A stretch of DNA of 17,480 bases from an uncultured Oscillospiraceae bacterium (GCA_934636305.1 CAKUAM010000041.1:1-17480); one strand, 5' to 3'. Numbered from the stretch's first letter, positions 1 to 6,901 are shown. Translations and numbers: made by a program. The notes: a model not told the origin generated them from the letters alone.

Positions 1-689
1 GCCTTCTCCTGATAGTACTTGATGATCTTCCAAAAGCCCTGGCGGCTCATGCGTTCGCCGGAGACATTGACAAACAGCGAATGCTCCGTCGGCACAGCAA
101 TCATCTTCGGACGAACCGTATCGATATATTCATGCAGCGCCTGCAGCGCTTCCGGATAGATGGGAATAATCCGCGTCTTTTCCCCGCTTTCACAGCGGAT
201 AAAGCTGCCCGGCAGGCTGACGTCATCAATATTGAGCCCAATGAGCTCACTGACGCGAATGCCGGTTGCGTACAGAACCTCCAGCATGGCCTTGTCCCGG
301 CAGCCCTTCATCTCGGAAACCTTGGGCTGCTGCAGAAGCAGCTCAACCTCCTTGCCGGTGAGAATCTGCGGAAGCTTCTTCTCCGCCTTGTCAACCTTGA
401 TGTTCTGGATCGGATTTTCCTCAATCTCGTCATTCTGCATGGCGAATATGTAAAGACTCTTAATCGAAGCCAGCGCACGGGAGATGGTTGCGGCAGATTT
501 TCCGCAAGCCTTCATGCTGCCCATGTATGCGGAGACAACAGCCTGGTTGGCATCCAGAACGTCAATACCCTCGGCGGAAAGATATGACGCGAACTGACGC
601 AGGTCGCGCATATACGATGCGACCGTATTGTCTGACGCGTGTTTGGTATGAATGAGATACTCCTCATATCGCACAATTATGTTACTCAT
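1..689 (-). CDS. xerD: Site-specific tyrosine recombinase XerD (3'-truncated by window edge)
   Basis: Reading the minus strand from ATG at 689 gives 229 codons that run off the window start, so the C-terminal part of a protein of about 295 residues is missing. Residues 1-90 resemble the SAM-like core-binding domain (RYEEYLIHTKHASDNTVASY near the start). The catalytic domain begins near residue 107, and the first catalytic arginine lies in ATGIRVSEL (R145), with the beta-hairpin lysine in ESGEKTRIIP (K171). The HxxR box, second histidine and nucleophilic tyrosine would lie outside the window. The family resolves chromosome dimers at dif together with a partner recombinase. An AAGGA Shine-Dalgarno seven bases upstream supports the start. 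XerD rather than XerC or a phage integrase is inferred from the similarity of the N-terminal half and the housekeeping context. Confidence 0.9.
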   Translation of the reverse strand, partial: MSNIIVRYEEYLIHTKHASDNTVASYMRDLRQFASYLSAEGIDVLDANQAVVSAYMGSMKACGKSAATISRALASIKSLYIFAMQNDEIEENPIQNIKVDKAEKKLPQILTGKEVELLLQQPKVSEMKGCRDKAMLEVLYATGIRVSELIGLNIDDVSLPGSFIRCESGEKTRIIPIYPEALQALHEYIDTVRPKMIAVPTEHSLFVNVSGERMSRQGFWKIIKYYQEK

Positions 690-829
690 TCTTCCGTCCT
701 TCTGCACGTCTCCCGCATCGCACATTTCTAAGAAAGCAGATTTTCCAGATCCATGCGAGCTTCATGATTTCTTAAGAAAATTATGCGAGGCTCATTATTT
801 CTACCTGTCTGTCAACAGGAAGTGCTGTT
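690..829 (-). promoter_or_regulatory. xerD 5' leader with imperfect direct repeats and palindromes
   Basis: This AT-rich leader contains two 20-base direct repeats, 753-772 and 783-802, exactly 30 bases apart and identical at 17 of 20 positions. Two palindromes sit beside them: TTTCTTAAGAAA (768-779, perfect) and TTTCTAAGAAA (725-735). On the transcribed strand each repeat contains a short reading frame. One encodes four codons (M-S-L-A, stop). The other opens at ATG 765 and runs 27 codons to a TAA at 684-682, overlapping the xerD start in another frame. Neither has a good ribosome binding site. The repeats are directly visible; a regulatory role is inference. Confidence 0.45.
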
Positions 830-858
830 ACTATACCGCAAACAGCAGAGAATTTCAA
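830..858 (-). promoter_or_regulatory. Predicted sigma-A promoter of xerD
   Basis: The minus strand reads TTGAAA (853-858), 17 bases, then TATAGT (830-835). Each hexamer matches consensus at five of six positions with ideal spacing. Transcription would start near 823, leaving a leader of about 134 bases before xerD. Confidence 0.6.
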
Positions 859-912
859 GGAAAAAGAACACAATCCGAAATTTTTGTAAATTATGACTAG
901 GGATTATGTCAA

Positions 913-1066
913 TTGCGTTATGTAAATAACGCAACTATGTTGATTGCTTCAGTTGCCTGCAATCGTGGGAAAGCACAATATCTTGTGCTGTCGGCGGCGC
1001 TATCTTCGAAATCTGCTGTATTTCGCCTGTTTGCATGTTTTCCTTCATGGTGTAAATTGTATTTAC
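913..1066. repeat. Cluster of short inverted repeats between xerD and the membrane-protein gene
   Basis: Five hairpin-capable repeats lie in about 150 bases of AT-rich, gene-free DNA. They are TTGCGTTAT/ATAACGCAA with a 4-base loop (913-934, perfect 9 bp), GATTGC/GCAATC (942-964), AGCACAA/TTGTGCT with a 4-base loop (972-989, perfect 7 bp), CGAAAT/ATTTCG (1007-1025) and GTAAAT/ATTTAC (1052-1066). None is followed by a convincing T-run on either strand, so a terminator role is unproven. The remainder of 690-1090 shows no gene with a credible start and codon pattern. Confidence 0.5.
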
Positions 1067-1090
1067 TATTTTCGACGTGCAAGTTTGCCG

Positions 1091-1492
1091 TCATCGTCTC
1101 TTTTTTCGTCCCTTCCCCTGCTGGCCGCAGCCAACCAGCGCACCGATCAGCGCCGCGCCCGAAGCAGCAATGACGCCAGGCAGTGCTTGAGCCTCCCACG
1201 CGCCAAAAAACAGCAGCCTTGCCAACATGCATATCGCCAGATAAGCAGCCGCTGCCAGCAGCGCAGCCGGGAGCTTCTGCTTCGGCGCTCTCTTGGCCGC
1301 GATGCAGCTGCCCGCCAATACCGACACGCCCTGAATTACAACTGCGGCCTGCATGAGACTTCCGGGCAGCAGCACGCCCGCGCGCGTCAATGCAGCTGCC
1401 GCAGCGCATAAAATCACAGACAGCGCGCAGATCAGCCCGCAGCTCTGCAGCGCTGCGCGTAAAAACGGATCTTTTATGATGTTCCCCTTCAT
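1091..1492 (-). CDS. TIGR04086-type small membrane protein
   Basis: The 133-residue product has four predicted membrane helices at about residues 11-35, 43-66, 75-96 and 103-121. Its tail is strongly basic (GKGRKKRR), which suggests the C-terminus is cytoplasmic. Size, helix number and position next to yajC fit the TIGR04086 family found in spore-forming Firmicutes. No molecular function is established for that family that I can name. The start is supported by an AGGAGG ribosome binding site at 1500-1505, seven bases upstream. It lies directly downstream of the yajC terminator and I see no clear promoter of its own, so it may depend on read-through or a weak promoter. Assignment rests on pattern and context rather than on a diagnostic motif. 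Confidence 0.7.
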   Translation of the reverse strand: MKGNIIKDPFLRAALQSCGLICALSVILCAAAAALTRAGVLLPGSLMQAAVVIQGVSVLAGSCIAAKRAPKQKLPAALLAAAAYLAICMLARLLFFGAWEAQALPGVIAASGAALIGALVGCGQQGKGRKKRR

Positions 1493-1532
1493 TCACTCGC
1501 CTCCTCTGCCCTACTTCTATGCCGCCTCGGCT

Positions 1533-1566
1533 GAAAAAATTCCCCGGCTGCATTGCAGCCGGGGAA
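1533..1566 (-). terminator. Intrinsic terminator of yajC
   Basis: A perfect 12-bp GC-rich stem (1540-1551 with 1555-1566) closes a 3-base loop. On the minus strand it is followed directly by a run of T residues (1534-1541 read in reverse). It lies 17 bases past the yajC stop and has the classic rho-independent form. Confidence 0.9.
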
Positions 1567-1582
1567 TCGGGATCAGGATGAT

Positions 1583-1975
1583 TTATTTTTTCTTGGAGGC
1601 CTTTTCCTTTGCCTTCTGCTCCTTGCGGGCAGCAAGCGCGGCAGCCTTCTGCTTGGCCGCTTCCTTCTCCGCCGTATTGTTGGTGGAGACAGCAAACTTC
1701 GCAAACTCCATACGGACGCGGTCAGCGCTCGTCTCGATGACAATGGAGTCATCCTTGACAGAAACGACGTCGCCGATGACGCCGCCGATGGTCGTGATGT
1801 TATCGCCAACCTTCAGGGCATCACGCATCTGCTGTGCTTCTTTTTTACGCTTGTTTTCCGGACGGATCATAAAGAAATAGAACACGGCAACAAGCACAAC
1901 CATCATAACGATCATGGATGCACCGCCGCCGGATGCGCTGGCATCGGTGGACGCAGTTGCTAAGAACAGGTACAT
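1583..1975 (-). CDS. yajC: Preprotein translocase accessory subunit YajC
   Basis: The 130-residue protein has a short Ser/Ala/Gly-rich N-terminus, one membrane helix at about residues 20-36, then the YajC signature FYFFMIRPENKRKKE. A small beta-rich domain follows (LKVGDNITTIGGVIGDVVSV), where DNITTIGG is typical of the family. It ends in a lysine/alanine-rich tail from about residue 103 that is longer than in enterobacterial YajC and likely disordered or helical. YajC associates with SecDF in the Sec holotranslocon at the membrane. secD and secF are not its neighbours here, and a promoter and terminator flank it, so it appears monocistronic. A GGAGG ribosome binding site precedes the ATG. 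Confidence 0.95.
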   Translation of the reverse strand: MYLFLATASTDASASGGGASMIVMMVVLVAVFYFFMIRPENKRKKEAQQMRDALKVGDNITTIGGVIGDVVSVKDDSIVIETSADRVRMEFAKFAVSTNNTAEKEAAKQKAAALAARKEQKAKEKASKKK

Positions 1976-2004
1976 GGTTTATCCTCCAAATATGAATTTC
2001 ATTT

Positions 2005-2033
2005 ATTATATCGTGCCCGGCCCGACATTTCAA
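2005..2033 (-). promoter_or_regulatory. Predicted sigma-A promoter of yajC
   Basis: The minus strand shows TTGAAA (2028-2033), 17 bases, then a consensus TATAAT (2005-2010). Transcription would start about 24 bases before the yajC ATG. This separates yajC from tgt despite the shared orientation. Confidence 0.75.
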
Positions 2034-2068
2034 GTCAACCTGGCAGGATTTCTTAATTATTTCATAAT

Positions 2069-3199
2069 TTACAGCTTTTCTGCAAGCTTCTGTGAATACG
2101 CTGCGCGGAAATCGCCGAAGGTTCCGGCATCCAGATTATCACGGATCCGCTTTGTCAGCATATTATAGAAATACAGGTTGTGCATGACGCCAAGGCGCAT
2201 GGCCAGCATTTCCTCCGCCTTGAACAGATGATGCAGATAGCTTCTCGAGTACCGGCGGCAGACCGGGCAGTCACACTGCGGATCAATCGGCGCATCGTCC
2301 CGCGTGTATTTCGCGTTTTTGAGGTTCATCGTCCCCTGCCACGTAAACAGCTTGGCATGGCGCGCATTTCTCGCCGGCATCACGCAGTCAAAAAAATCCA
2401 CGCCGCGCGCGACTGACTCAATGATATTCGACGGCGTACCGACGCCCATGAGATAGCGCGGCCTGTCCTTCGGCATATACGGCTCGACAGCTTCAATGAT
2501 GTCATACATCACCTCTGTCGGCTCGCCAACGGCAAGCCCGCCAATGGCGTACCCCGGCAGATCCAGCTTCGCAATCTCCTTCATATGCCAGATGCGAAGA
2601 TCCTTGAACGTTGCGCCCTGGTTAATCCCCCAGAGCTGCTGCCCCGGGTTCACAGCATCCGGCTCCGCATTGTAGGCATCCAGCGCCTGCTTGCACCGCA
2701 CCAGCCACCGGGCCGTGCGTTCGCACGAGGCCTTGGCATACGGATATGTCGCCGGGTTTTCCACGCATTCATCAAAAGCCATTGCGATATCGGAGCCGAG
2801 GTTCGACTGGATGCGCATGCTCTGCTCCGGGCCCATGAAAATCCTGTGCCCATCCAGATGGGACGCAAATGTCACGCCCTCCTCCTTGATCTTGCGCAGC
2901 CCCGCCAGGGAAAACACCTGAAAGCCGCCGGAATCTGTCAGAATCGGCCCGTTCCAGGTCATAAACTTATGTAAGCCGCCCATATCCCGCACGACCTCAT
3001 CTCCCGGACGAAGATGCAGATGATATGTGTTCGATAGCTCTACCTGTGTGCCGATCTGCTCCAGATCCTCCGCCGACAGTGCACCCTTGATGGCGGCCTG
3101 CGTGCCGACGTTCATAAACACCGGCGTCTGTACGGTCCCGTGCGGGCAGGTGAACTCCCCGCGCCGTGCCGCCTCCTCTGTTTTCAATAGCTTAAACAT
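2069..3199 (-). CDS. tgt: Queuine/preQ1 tRNA-ribosyltransferase (TGT)
   Basis: The enzyme exchanges guanine-34 of tRNAs with GUN anticodons for preQ1, the base-exchange step of queuosine synthesis. The 376-residue product is full length and carries the TIM-barrel landmarks: LSNTYHLHLRPG (about 55-66), TDSGGFQV with the general acid/base aspartate D89, AFDEC (D143 in base recognition), GYAIGGLAVGE and FFDCVMPARNARH, whose D271 is the expected nucleophile. The zinc site is CDCPVC (C309, C311, C314) with H340, the same 31-residue spacing as in characterised TGTs. It starts 12 bases after the queA stop with a GAGGA ribosome binding site, so the two form a queuosine operon. queC, D, E and F are absent, so preQ1 genes must be elsewhere or the precursor is imported. 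Confidence 0.97.
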   Translation of the reverse strand: MFKLLKTEEAARRGEFTCPHGTVQTPVFMNVGTQAAIKGALSAEDLEQIGTQVELSNTYHLHLRPGDEVVRDMGGLHKFMTWNGPILTDSGGFQVFSLAGLRKIKEEGVTFASHLDGHRIFMGPEQSMRIQSNLGSDIAMAFDECVENPATYPYAKASCERTARWLVRCKQALDAYNAEPDAVNPGQQLWGINQGATFKDLRIWHMKEIAKLDLPGYAIGGLAVGEPTEVMYDIIEAVEPYMPKDRPRYLMGVGTPSNIIESVARGVDFFDCVMPARNARHAKLFTWQGTMNLKNAKYTRDDAPIDPQCDCPVCRRYSRSYLHHLFKAEEMLAMRLGVMHNLYFYNMLTKRIRDNLDAGTFGDFRAAYSQKLAEKL

Positions 3200-3211
3200 A
3201 TTTTCCTCGCT

Positions 3212-4240
3212 TTAATAAATATACATCGCATCGCCGAAGGAGAAGAAGCGATAACGCTCCTTCACAGCCGTCTCATAGGCATGCAGAATTTTTTCCCGGC
3301 TGGCAAAGGCGGATACCAGCATTACAAGCGTACTCTCCGGCAGGTGGAAGTTCGTGATGAGCGCATCCATGGCCTTGAACTTATATCCTGGATAGATGAA
3401 AATATCCGTCCACGCCGAGCTCTCACGGAAAAAGCCATTTTCATCGGCCAGCGATTCCAGCGTCCGGCAGGAGGTCGTGCCGACGCAGACAATCCGTCCG
3501 CCGGCTCGCCTTGTCTCATTGATCAGGTCCGCCGTCTGCTGCGAGATCATACAAAATTCAGAGTGCATATGATGCTCTGAAATTTCCTCCGCCTTGACCG
3601 GACGGAACGTCCCCAGTCCGACATGCAGCGTGATATACGCTTCCCGGACGCCCTTGGCAGCCAGCCTTTCCAGAAGCTCCTTCGTAAAATGCAGACCGGC
3701 TGTCGGTGCGGCTGCGGAGCCATTAACCCTGGAGTAGACCGTCTGATAGCGTTCGCCATCCGCCAGCTCCTCCTTGATATACGGCGGAAGCGGCATTTTC
3801 CCAAGCCGCTCAAGCACCTCGAGGAAGATCCCCGTATAATGGAACTGCACCAGCTTGTTGCCGTCGTCCTTTTCCCCGACAACCGTTGCCGTCAGCTCCC
3901 CGTCGCCGAAGGAAAGCTCTGTTCCCGTATGGGTCTTGCGCCCCGGCTTCGTCAGACACTCCCAGACGCCGTCTCCGCAGTCCTTGAGCAGCAGAACCTC
4001 CACCGCGCCGCCCGTCGGCACACGGTGGCCAAGCAGGCGCGCCGGCAGCACGCGCGAGTTATTCATAACCAGGCAGTCGCCCGGCTGCAGAAGCTCCAGC
4101 AAATCATAAAAATGCCGGTGCCCAATTTCACCGGTGGCACGGTCGAGCGTCATGAGTCGCGAGGCGTCGCGCCGCTCCAGCGGTGTCTGGGCAATCAGTT
4201 CCTCCGGCAGATCATAATAGAAATCGTGAGTTTTCAACAA
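3212..4240 (-). CDS. queA: S-adenosylmethionine:tRNA ribosyltransferase-isomerase QueA
   Basis: QueA transfers and isomerises the ribosyl group of S-adenosylmethionine onto preQ1 in tRNA, giving epoxyqueuosine, the step after TGT. Recognisable segments are [16 protein letters not shown] at the N-terminus, [60 protein letters not shown] and [18 protein letters not shown]. The frame is open to ATG 4342, but those extra 34 codons are unlike QueA. I prefer TTG at 4240: AGAAGGG lies seven bases upstream and the protein then starts MLKTHDF, with 342 residues as is usual. ATG 4246 is possible but almost touches the ribosome binding site. Promoted from 4381-4409 and followed by tgt. Confidence 0.96.
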   Translation of the reverse strand: MLKTHDFYYDLPEELIAQTPLERRDASRLMTLDRATGEIGHRHFYDLLELLQPGDCLVMNNSRVLPARLLGHRVPTGGAVEVLLLKDCGDGVWECLTKPGRKTHTGTELSFGDGELTATVVGEKDDGNKLVQFHYTGIFLEVLERLGKMPLPPYIKEELADGERYQTVYSRVNGSAAAPTAGLHFTKELLERLAAKGVREAYITLHVGLGTFRPVKAEEISEHHMHSEFCMISQQTADLINETRRAGGRIVCVGTTSCRTLESLADENGFFRESSAWTDIFIYPGYKFKAMDALITNFHLPESTLVMLVSAFASREKILHAYETAVKERYRFFSFGDAMYIY

Positions 4241-4247
4241 ACACATT

Positions 4248-4254
4248 CCCTTCT
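4248..4254 (-). promoter_or_regulatory. Ribosome binding site that favours the queA TTG start
   Basis: AGAAGGG on the minus strand is seven bases from TTG 4240 but only one base from ATG 4246. The upstream ATG at 4342 has no Shine-Dalgarno sequence. Confidence 0.6.
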
Positions 4255-4281
4255 TTGCGCCGTTTTTCTCATGGCTCCGCA

Positions 4282-4310
4282 TTGACAGGGACATACGAAT
4301 GTGGTATGAT
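4282..4310 (+). promoter_or_regulatory. Predicted sigma-A promoter of asd-dapA
   Basis: Plus strand: perfect TTGACA (4282-4287), 17 bases, TATGAT (4305-4310, five of six). The start would be near 4317, giving a leader of about 134 bases. The promoter lies inside the transcribed leader of queA and faces the queA promoter. Confidence 0.75.
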
Positions 4311-4380
4311 TGCCTCGTCAATGACCGCGGACATTTGTTCATGACACAGAAACAGTCGTTCGCCGGCGCAGACTAAATGT

Positions 4381-4409
4381 ATTATATTACATTCCTGTAT
4401 GACATGCAA
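4381..4409 (-). promoter_or_regulatory. Predicted sigma-A promoter of queA-tgt
   Basis: Minus strand: TTGCAT (4404-4409), 17 bases, consensus TATAAT (4381-4386). The -10 sits in a near-palindrome, AATGTA/TACATT (4376-4393). Transcription would start near 4374, about 134 bases before the TTG start. It lies within the predicted asd leader on the other strand. Confidence 0.65.
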
Positions 4410-4424
4410 CCGGAACTTTCCGGT
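4409..4424 (+). promoter_or_regulatory. Inverted repeat in the asd leader
   Basis: ACCGGAA and TTCCGGT are separated by two bases, a 7-bp palindrome ending 13 bases before the asd ribosome binding site and overlapping the queA -35. It could be an operator or a small mRNA hairpin. I recognise no known regulator site. Confidence 0.35.
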
Positions 4425-4437
4425 CAGTTTGAAGAAT

Positions 4438-4441
4438 GGAG
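4438..4441 (+). promoter_or_regulatory. Ribosome binding site that sets the asd start at 4451
   Basis: GGAG lies nine bases before ATG 4451. The in-frame ATG at 4436 overlaps this site and has no Shine-Dalgarno of its own. Confidence 0.6.
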
Positions 4442-4450
4442 CTTTTCATC

Positions 4451-5539
4451 ATGGAAAAATTCAAAGTCGGTATTATTGGGGCAACAGGTATGGTCGGACA
4501 GCGGTTTATTCTCCTGACCGCCAACCACCCTTGGTTCACACCGGTTGTTCTGGCCGCAAGCGCACACAGCGCGGGAAAGACCTATGCAGAGGCCATTGAG
4601 GGCAAGTGGCATTTCCCGGATCCAATCCCCGAGAGTGTCAAATCCATGGTGGTCCTTGACGCGGAGGCTGACGCGGAGAAGATTGCCGCACAGGTTGACT
4701 TTGTATTCTGTGCCGTCAATATGAAGAAGGATGAAATCAAGGCGCTGGAGGAACGCTATGCCAAGCTTGAGTGCCCGGTTGTCTCCAACAACTCCGCGCA
4801 TCGCCATACCCCGGACGTCCCGATGGTTGTGCCGGAGATCAACGCCGACCATCTGAAGGTAATTGACGCACAGCGCAAGCGCCTTGGCACCGTCCGCGGC
4901 TTCATCGCCGTAAAATCCAACTGCAGCCTGCAGAGCTATGTGCCCGCGCTGCATCCCCTGAGAAAATACGGCATCGAAAAGGCGCTTGTCTGCACATATC
5001 AGGCCATTTCCGGCGCCGGCAAGACGTTTGAAACCTGGCCCGAGATGGTTGACAACGTCATCCCCTACATTGGCGGCGAGGAAGAAAAGTCCGAGCAGGA
5101 GCCGATGAAGCTCTGGGGCCACGTGGAAAACGGCCGGATTGTCAATGCAACAGAGCCCGCTATCACGGCGCAGTGCCTGCGCGTACCTGTCTCTGATGGC
5201 CATATGGCGGCCTGCTTTGTCTCCTTCAAAGGTGAAAAGCCTTCCATTGAACAGATCAAGGCAGACTGGGCTTCCTATGCCGACCGCGCGCAGGAGCTGA
5301 ACCTGCCGTCGGCGCCGAAGCAGTTCCTGCACTATTTTGAGCAAGCCGATCGCCCGCAGACGAAGCTCGATCGGATGCTGGAGGGCGGCATGGCCGTATC
5401 CATCGGCCGCCTGCGCCCGGATACGCAGTATGACTATAAGTTTGTCTGCCTGTCGCACAATACACTGCGCGGCGCAGCCGGCGGCGCGGTTCTGCTGGCG
5501 GAGCTTCTTTGCGCAGAGGGATATATCACAAAGAAATAA
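4451..5539 (+). CDS. asd: Aspartate-semialdehyde dehydrogenase
   Basis: Asd reduces aspartyl phosphate to aspartate semialdehyde with NADPH, feeding the lysine/diaminopimelate and threonine-methionine branches. The 362-residue product begins MEKFKVGIIGATGMVGQRF, with the nucleotide-binding GATGMVG at 10-16. The catalytic cysteine is in KSNCSLQSY (C158), the substrate arginine is probably R244 and the active-site histidine is in PVSDGH (H251). The long form and sequence style fit the archaeal/fungal-like class (TIGR00978) rather than the E. coli class; this class occurs in many clostridia. The frame extends to ATG 4436, but GGAG placement and the family N-terminus favour 4451. The stop is 19 bases before dapA, forming an operon. 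Confidence 0.95.
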   Translation: MEKFKVGIIGATGMVGQRFILLTANHPWFTPVVLAASAHSAGKTYAEAIEGKWHFPDPIPESVKSMVVLDAEADAEKIAAQVDFVFCAVNMKKDEIKALEERYAKLECPVVSNNSAHRHTPDVPMVVPEINADHLKVIDAQRKRLGTVRGFIAVKSNCSLQSYVPALHPLRKYGIEKALVCTYQAISGAGKTFETWPEMVDNVIPYIGGEEEKSEQEPMKLWGHVENGRIVNATEPAITAQCLRVPVSDGHMAACFVSFKGEKPSIEQIKADWASYADRAQELNLPSAPKQFLHYFEQADRPQTKLDRMLEGGMAVSIGRLRPDTQYDYKFVCLSHNTLRGAAGGAVLLAELLCAEGYITKK

Positions 5540-5544
5540 TCCCG

Positions 5545-5551
5545 AAGGGAG
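5545..5551 (+). promoter_or_regulatory. Ribosome binding site that sets the dapA TTG start
   Basis: AAGGGAG is seven bases upstream of TTG 5559. The frame is open far upstream into asd, so this site decides the start. Confidence 0.75.
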
Positions 5552-5558
5552 CGGTTTT

Positions 5559-6443
5559 TTGAAAGTCCCCGTCTTTGAAGGTGCTGCGACTGCGATTGTC
5601 ACACCCTTCCATCAGGGTACGATCGATTTTTCCACCATGGACCGGCTGCTGGATCTGCAGCTTGCCGCGGGAATCGACGCGATTGTCGTCTGCGGCACAA
5701 CCGGAGAGGCCTCCACCATGACGGACAACGAAAAGCTTGCGCTCATTGCACATACCATTCAATATTGCGCTGGACGATGCAGGATCATCGCCGGCACCGG
5801 TACGAACGACACGGCTCACACCTTGCAGTTGAGCCGTGTTGCTGCGTCTATGGGAGCAGATGCTGTACTGCTCGTGACGCCATATTACAACAAATGCACG
5901 CAGGACGGCCTTATCGCGCACTATACTGCCGTCGCCGACGAGGTTCCCTGCCCCGTGATTGTCTACAACGTGCCCAGCCGCACCGGCGTGGATGTATCTG
6001 TGCCTGTCTGCCGGACGCTCAGCGCGCATCCGAACATCGGCGGCATCAAGGAGGCCAGCGGCAGCGTATCCAAGGCTGCGCGGATCCTGCAGGCATGCGG
6101 CGAGGATCTGCCTGTCTGGAGCGGCAACGACGATCTGACCGTTCCGCTTATGTCGCTGGGCGCAAAAGGTGTGATCTCCGTACTCTCCAATGTACGGCCG
6201 CGGCTGACCAGCAGGCTGGTGCGCGCATGTCTGAGCGGAGATTACACGCTCGCCGGAAGGCTGCAGACGCAGCTGATGCCGCTCATCGACGCGCTGTTCT
6301 GCGAAATCAACCCCATCCCTGTCAAGCAGGCACTCGCCATTGAAGGGATCGAAACGGGCCTGCCGAGGCTGCCGCTGACGCCCCTGAGTGAGTCGCACCG
6401 CCCGGCACTGGAGCAGGCACTGCAGGCCATGCCGGATTGCTGA
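5559..6443 (+). CDS. dapA: 4-hydroxy-tetrahydrodipicolinate synthase
   Basis: DapA condenses pyruvate with aspartate semialdehyde, the product of the preceding gene, in the first committed step to diaminopimelate and lysine. From TTG 5559 the product is 294 residues, the usual length. Landmarks are the substrate-binding GTTGE (46-50), the catalytic tyrosine in IVYNVPSRTG (Y136, with R141), and the Schiff-base lysine in GGIKEASG (K164). CEINPIPVK near residue 249 is also typical. The frame continues upstream of the TTG into asd on the same strand, but those residues are an out-of-frame reading of asd. Start choice rests on AAGGGAG and the family N-terminus. dapB does not follow, so the next reductase is encoded elsewhere. 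Confidence 0.96.
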   Translation: MKVPVFEGAATAIVTPFHQGTIDFSTMDRLLDLQLAAGIDAIVVCGTTGEASTMTDNEKLALIAHTIQYCAGRCRIIAGTGTNDTAHTLQLSRVAASMGADAVLLVTPYYNKCTQDGLIAHYTAVADEVPCPVIVYNVPSRTGVDVSVPVCRTLSAHPNIGGIKEASGSVSKAARILQACGEDLPVWSGNDDLTVPLMSLGAKGVISVLSNVRPRLTSRLVRACLSGDYTLAGRLQTQLMPLIDALFCEINPIPVKQALAIEGIETGLPRLPLTPLSESHRPALEQALQAMPDC

Positions 6444-6660
6444 ACAAATCAAAGCGTTAGGGTGTATCCAAAAACCTCCAATGTCCCTGGACAACGGGCC
6501 TTTTCACGCTGTGCTGCGTCATTTTTCCTTGAAATACGTCAGGATTCCTGCAAAAAATGTCTTGCGCACCACGAAAATTCCTCGCTGCCGGTCACATCTC
6601 CAGTTTTCAGATGCACCCTGGTTGACAAGGGCACAAACATTCATTCGGTTCACCATAATT
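6444..6660. other. Gene-free stretch after dapA, possible decayed dispersed repeat
   Basis: No credible gene or strong dapA terminator is visible; TGTCC/GGACA (6482-6493) is only a weak hairpin. On the minus strand an open frame of about 46 codons, with no start or ribosome binding site, ends at 6457 and reads FCRNPDVFQGK and then GHWRFLDTP before the stop. The composition resembles repeat-derived intergenic sequence I associate with gut clostridia, but that is an impression and not a search result. Confidence 0.3.
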
Positions 6661-6685
6661 TTACGTAGAATTTTCCCGCAGAGAG

Positions 6686-6715
6686 TTATTCACACTGTCA
6701 ACATGTTTATCCACA
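6686..6715 (+). promoter_or_regulatory. Pair of DnaA-box sequences
   Basis: TTATTCACA (6686-6694) and the consensus TTATCCACA (6707-6715) share orientation and begin 21 bases apart, about two helical turns. The surrounding 6640-6850 is AT-rich and gene-free. No further consensus boxes, dnaA or dnaN are present, so this is more likely an accessory DnaA site or chance than an origin. Confidence 0.5.
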
Positions 6716-6866
6716 GATGAATATTTTCCTGTTTTCAATGATTTCATCCGTTTCTTCCGCAAATTTACAGATCCGAAATCAAAATTCTTTCGCCATAAAA
6801 TGCGTCGATTTTATTTACATAACAACAATTATGCAAGGGATTTTGCAGCCTGCGGTGCATTCTGCC

Positions 6867-6898
6867 CAGCGTGTCGAAAAAGTTTTTTCGCCCCGCTG
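6867..6898. repeat. Compound inverted repeat
   Basis: CAGCG, CGAAAAA, a 2-base loop, TTTTTCG and CGCTG form a nested hairpin interrupted by a 3-by-3 internal loop. It abuts the longer hairpin at 6902. Its role is unknown; it could be part of the 3' processing or termination region of tsaD. Confidence 0.5.
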
Positions 6899-6901
6899 AG
6901 A

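Noticed and set aside
652..900. 82-codon plus-strand frame opposite the xerD start and leader
   Set aside because: No ribosome binding site and no recognisable domain; it covers the predicted xerD promoter and repeats.
918..1553. 211-codon minus-strand frame overlapping the small membrane protein
   Set aside because: It is another frame of the same strand without membrane or family features; the 133-codon frame has AGGAGG and clear helices.
4241..4374. PreQ1 riboswitch upstream of queA
   Set aside because: The leader lacks the short C-rich aptamer hairpin and A-rich tail of preQ1 riboswitches.
4311..4450. Lysine riboswitch or T-box in the asd leader
   Set aside because: No T-box sequence (AGGGTGG then ACCGCG) and no lysine-riboswitch core or terminator/antiterminator pair is visible.
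5337..5558. N-terminal extension or fusion of dapA
   Set aside because: The extra codons are asd read in another frame; a good ribosome binding site precedes TTG 5559 and the product then has normal length.
6640..6860. Chromosomal replication origin
   Set aside because: Only two DnaA boxes, with no dnaA, dnaN, rpmH or gyrB neighbours and no box cluster.
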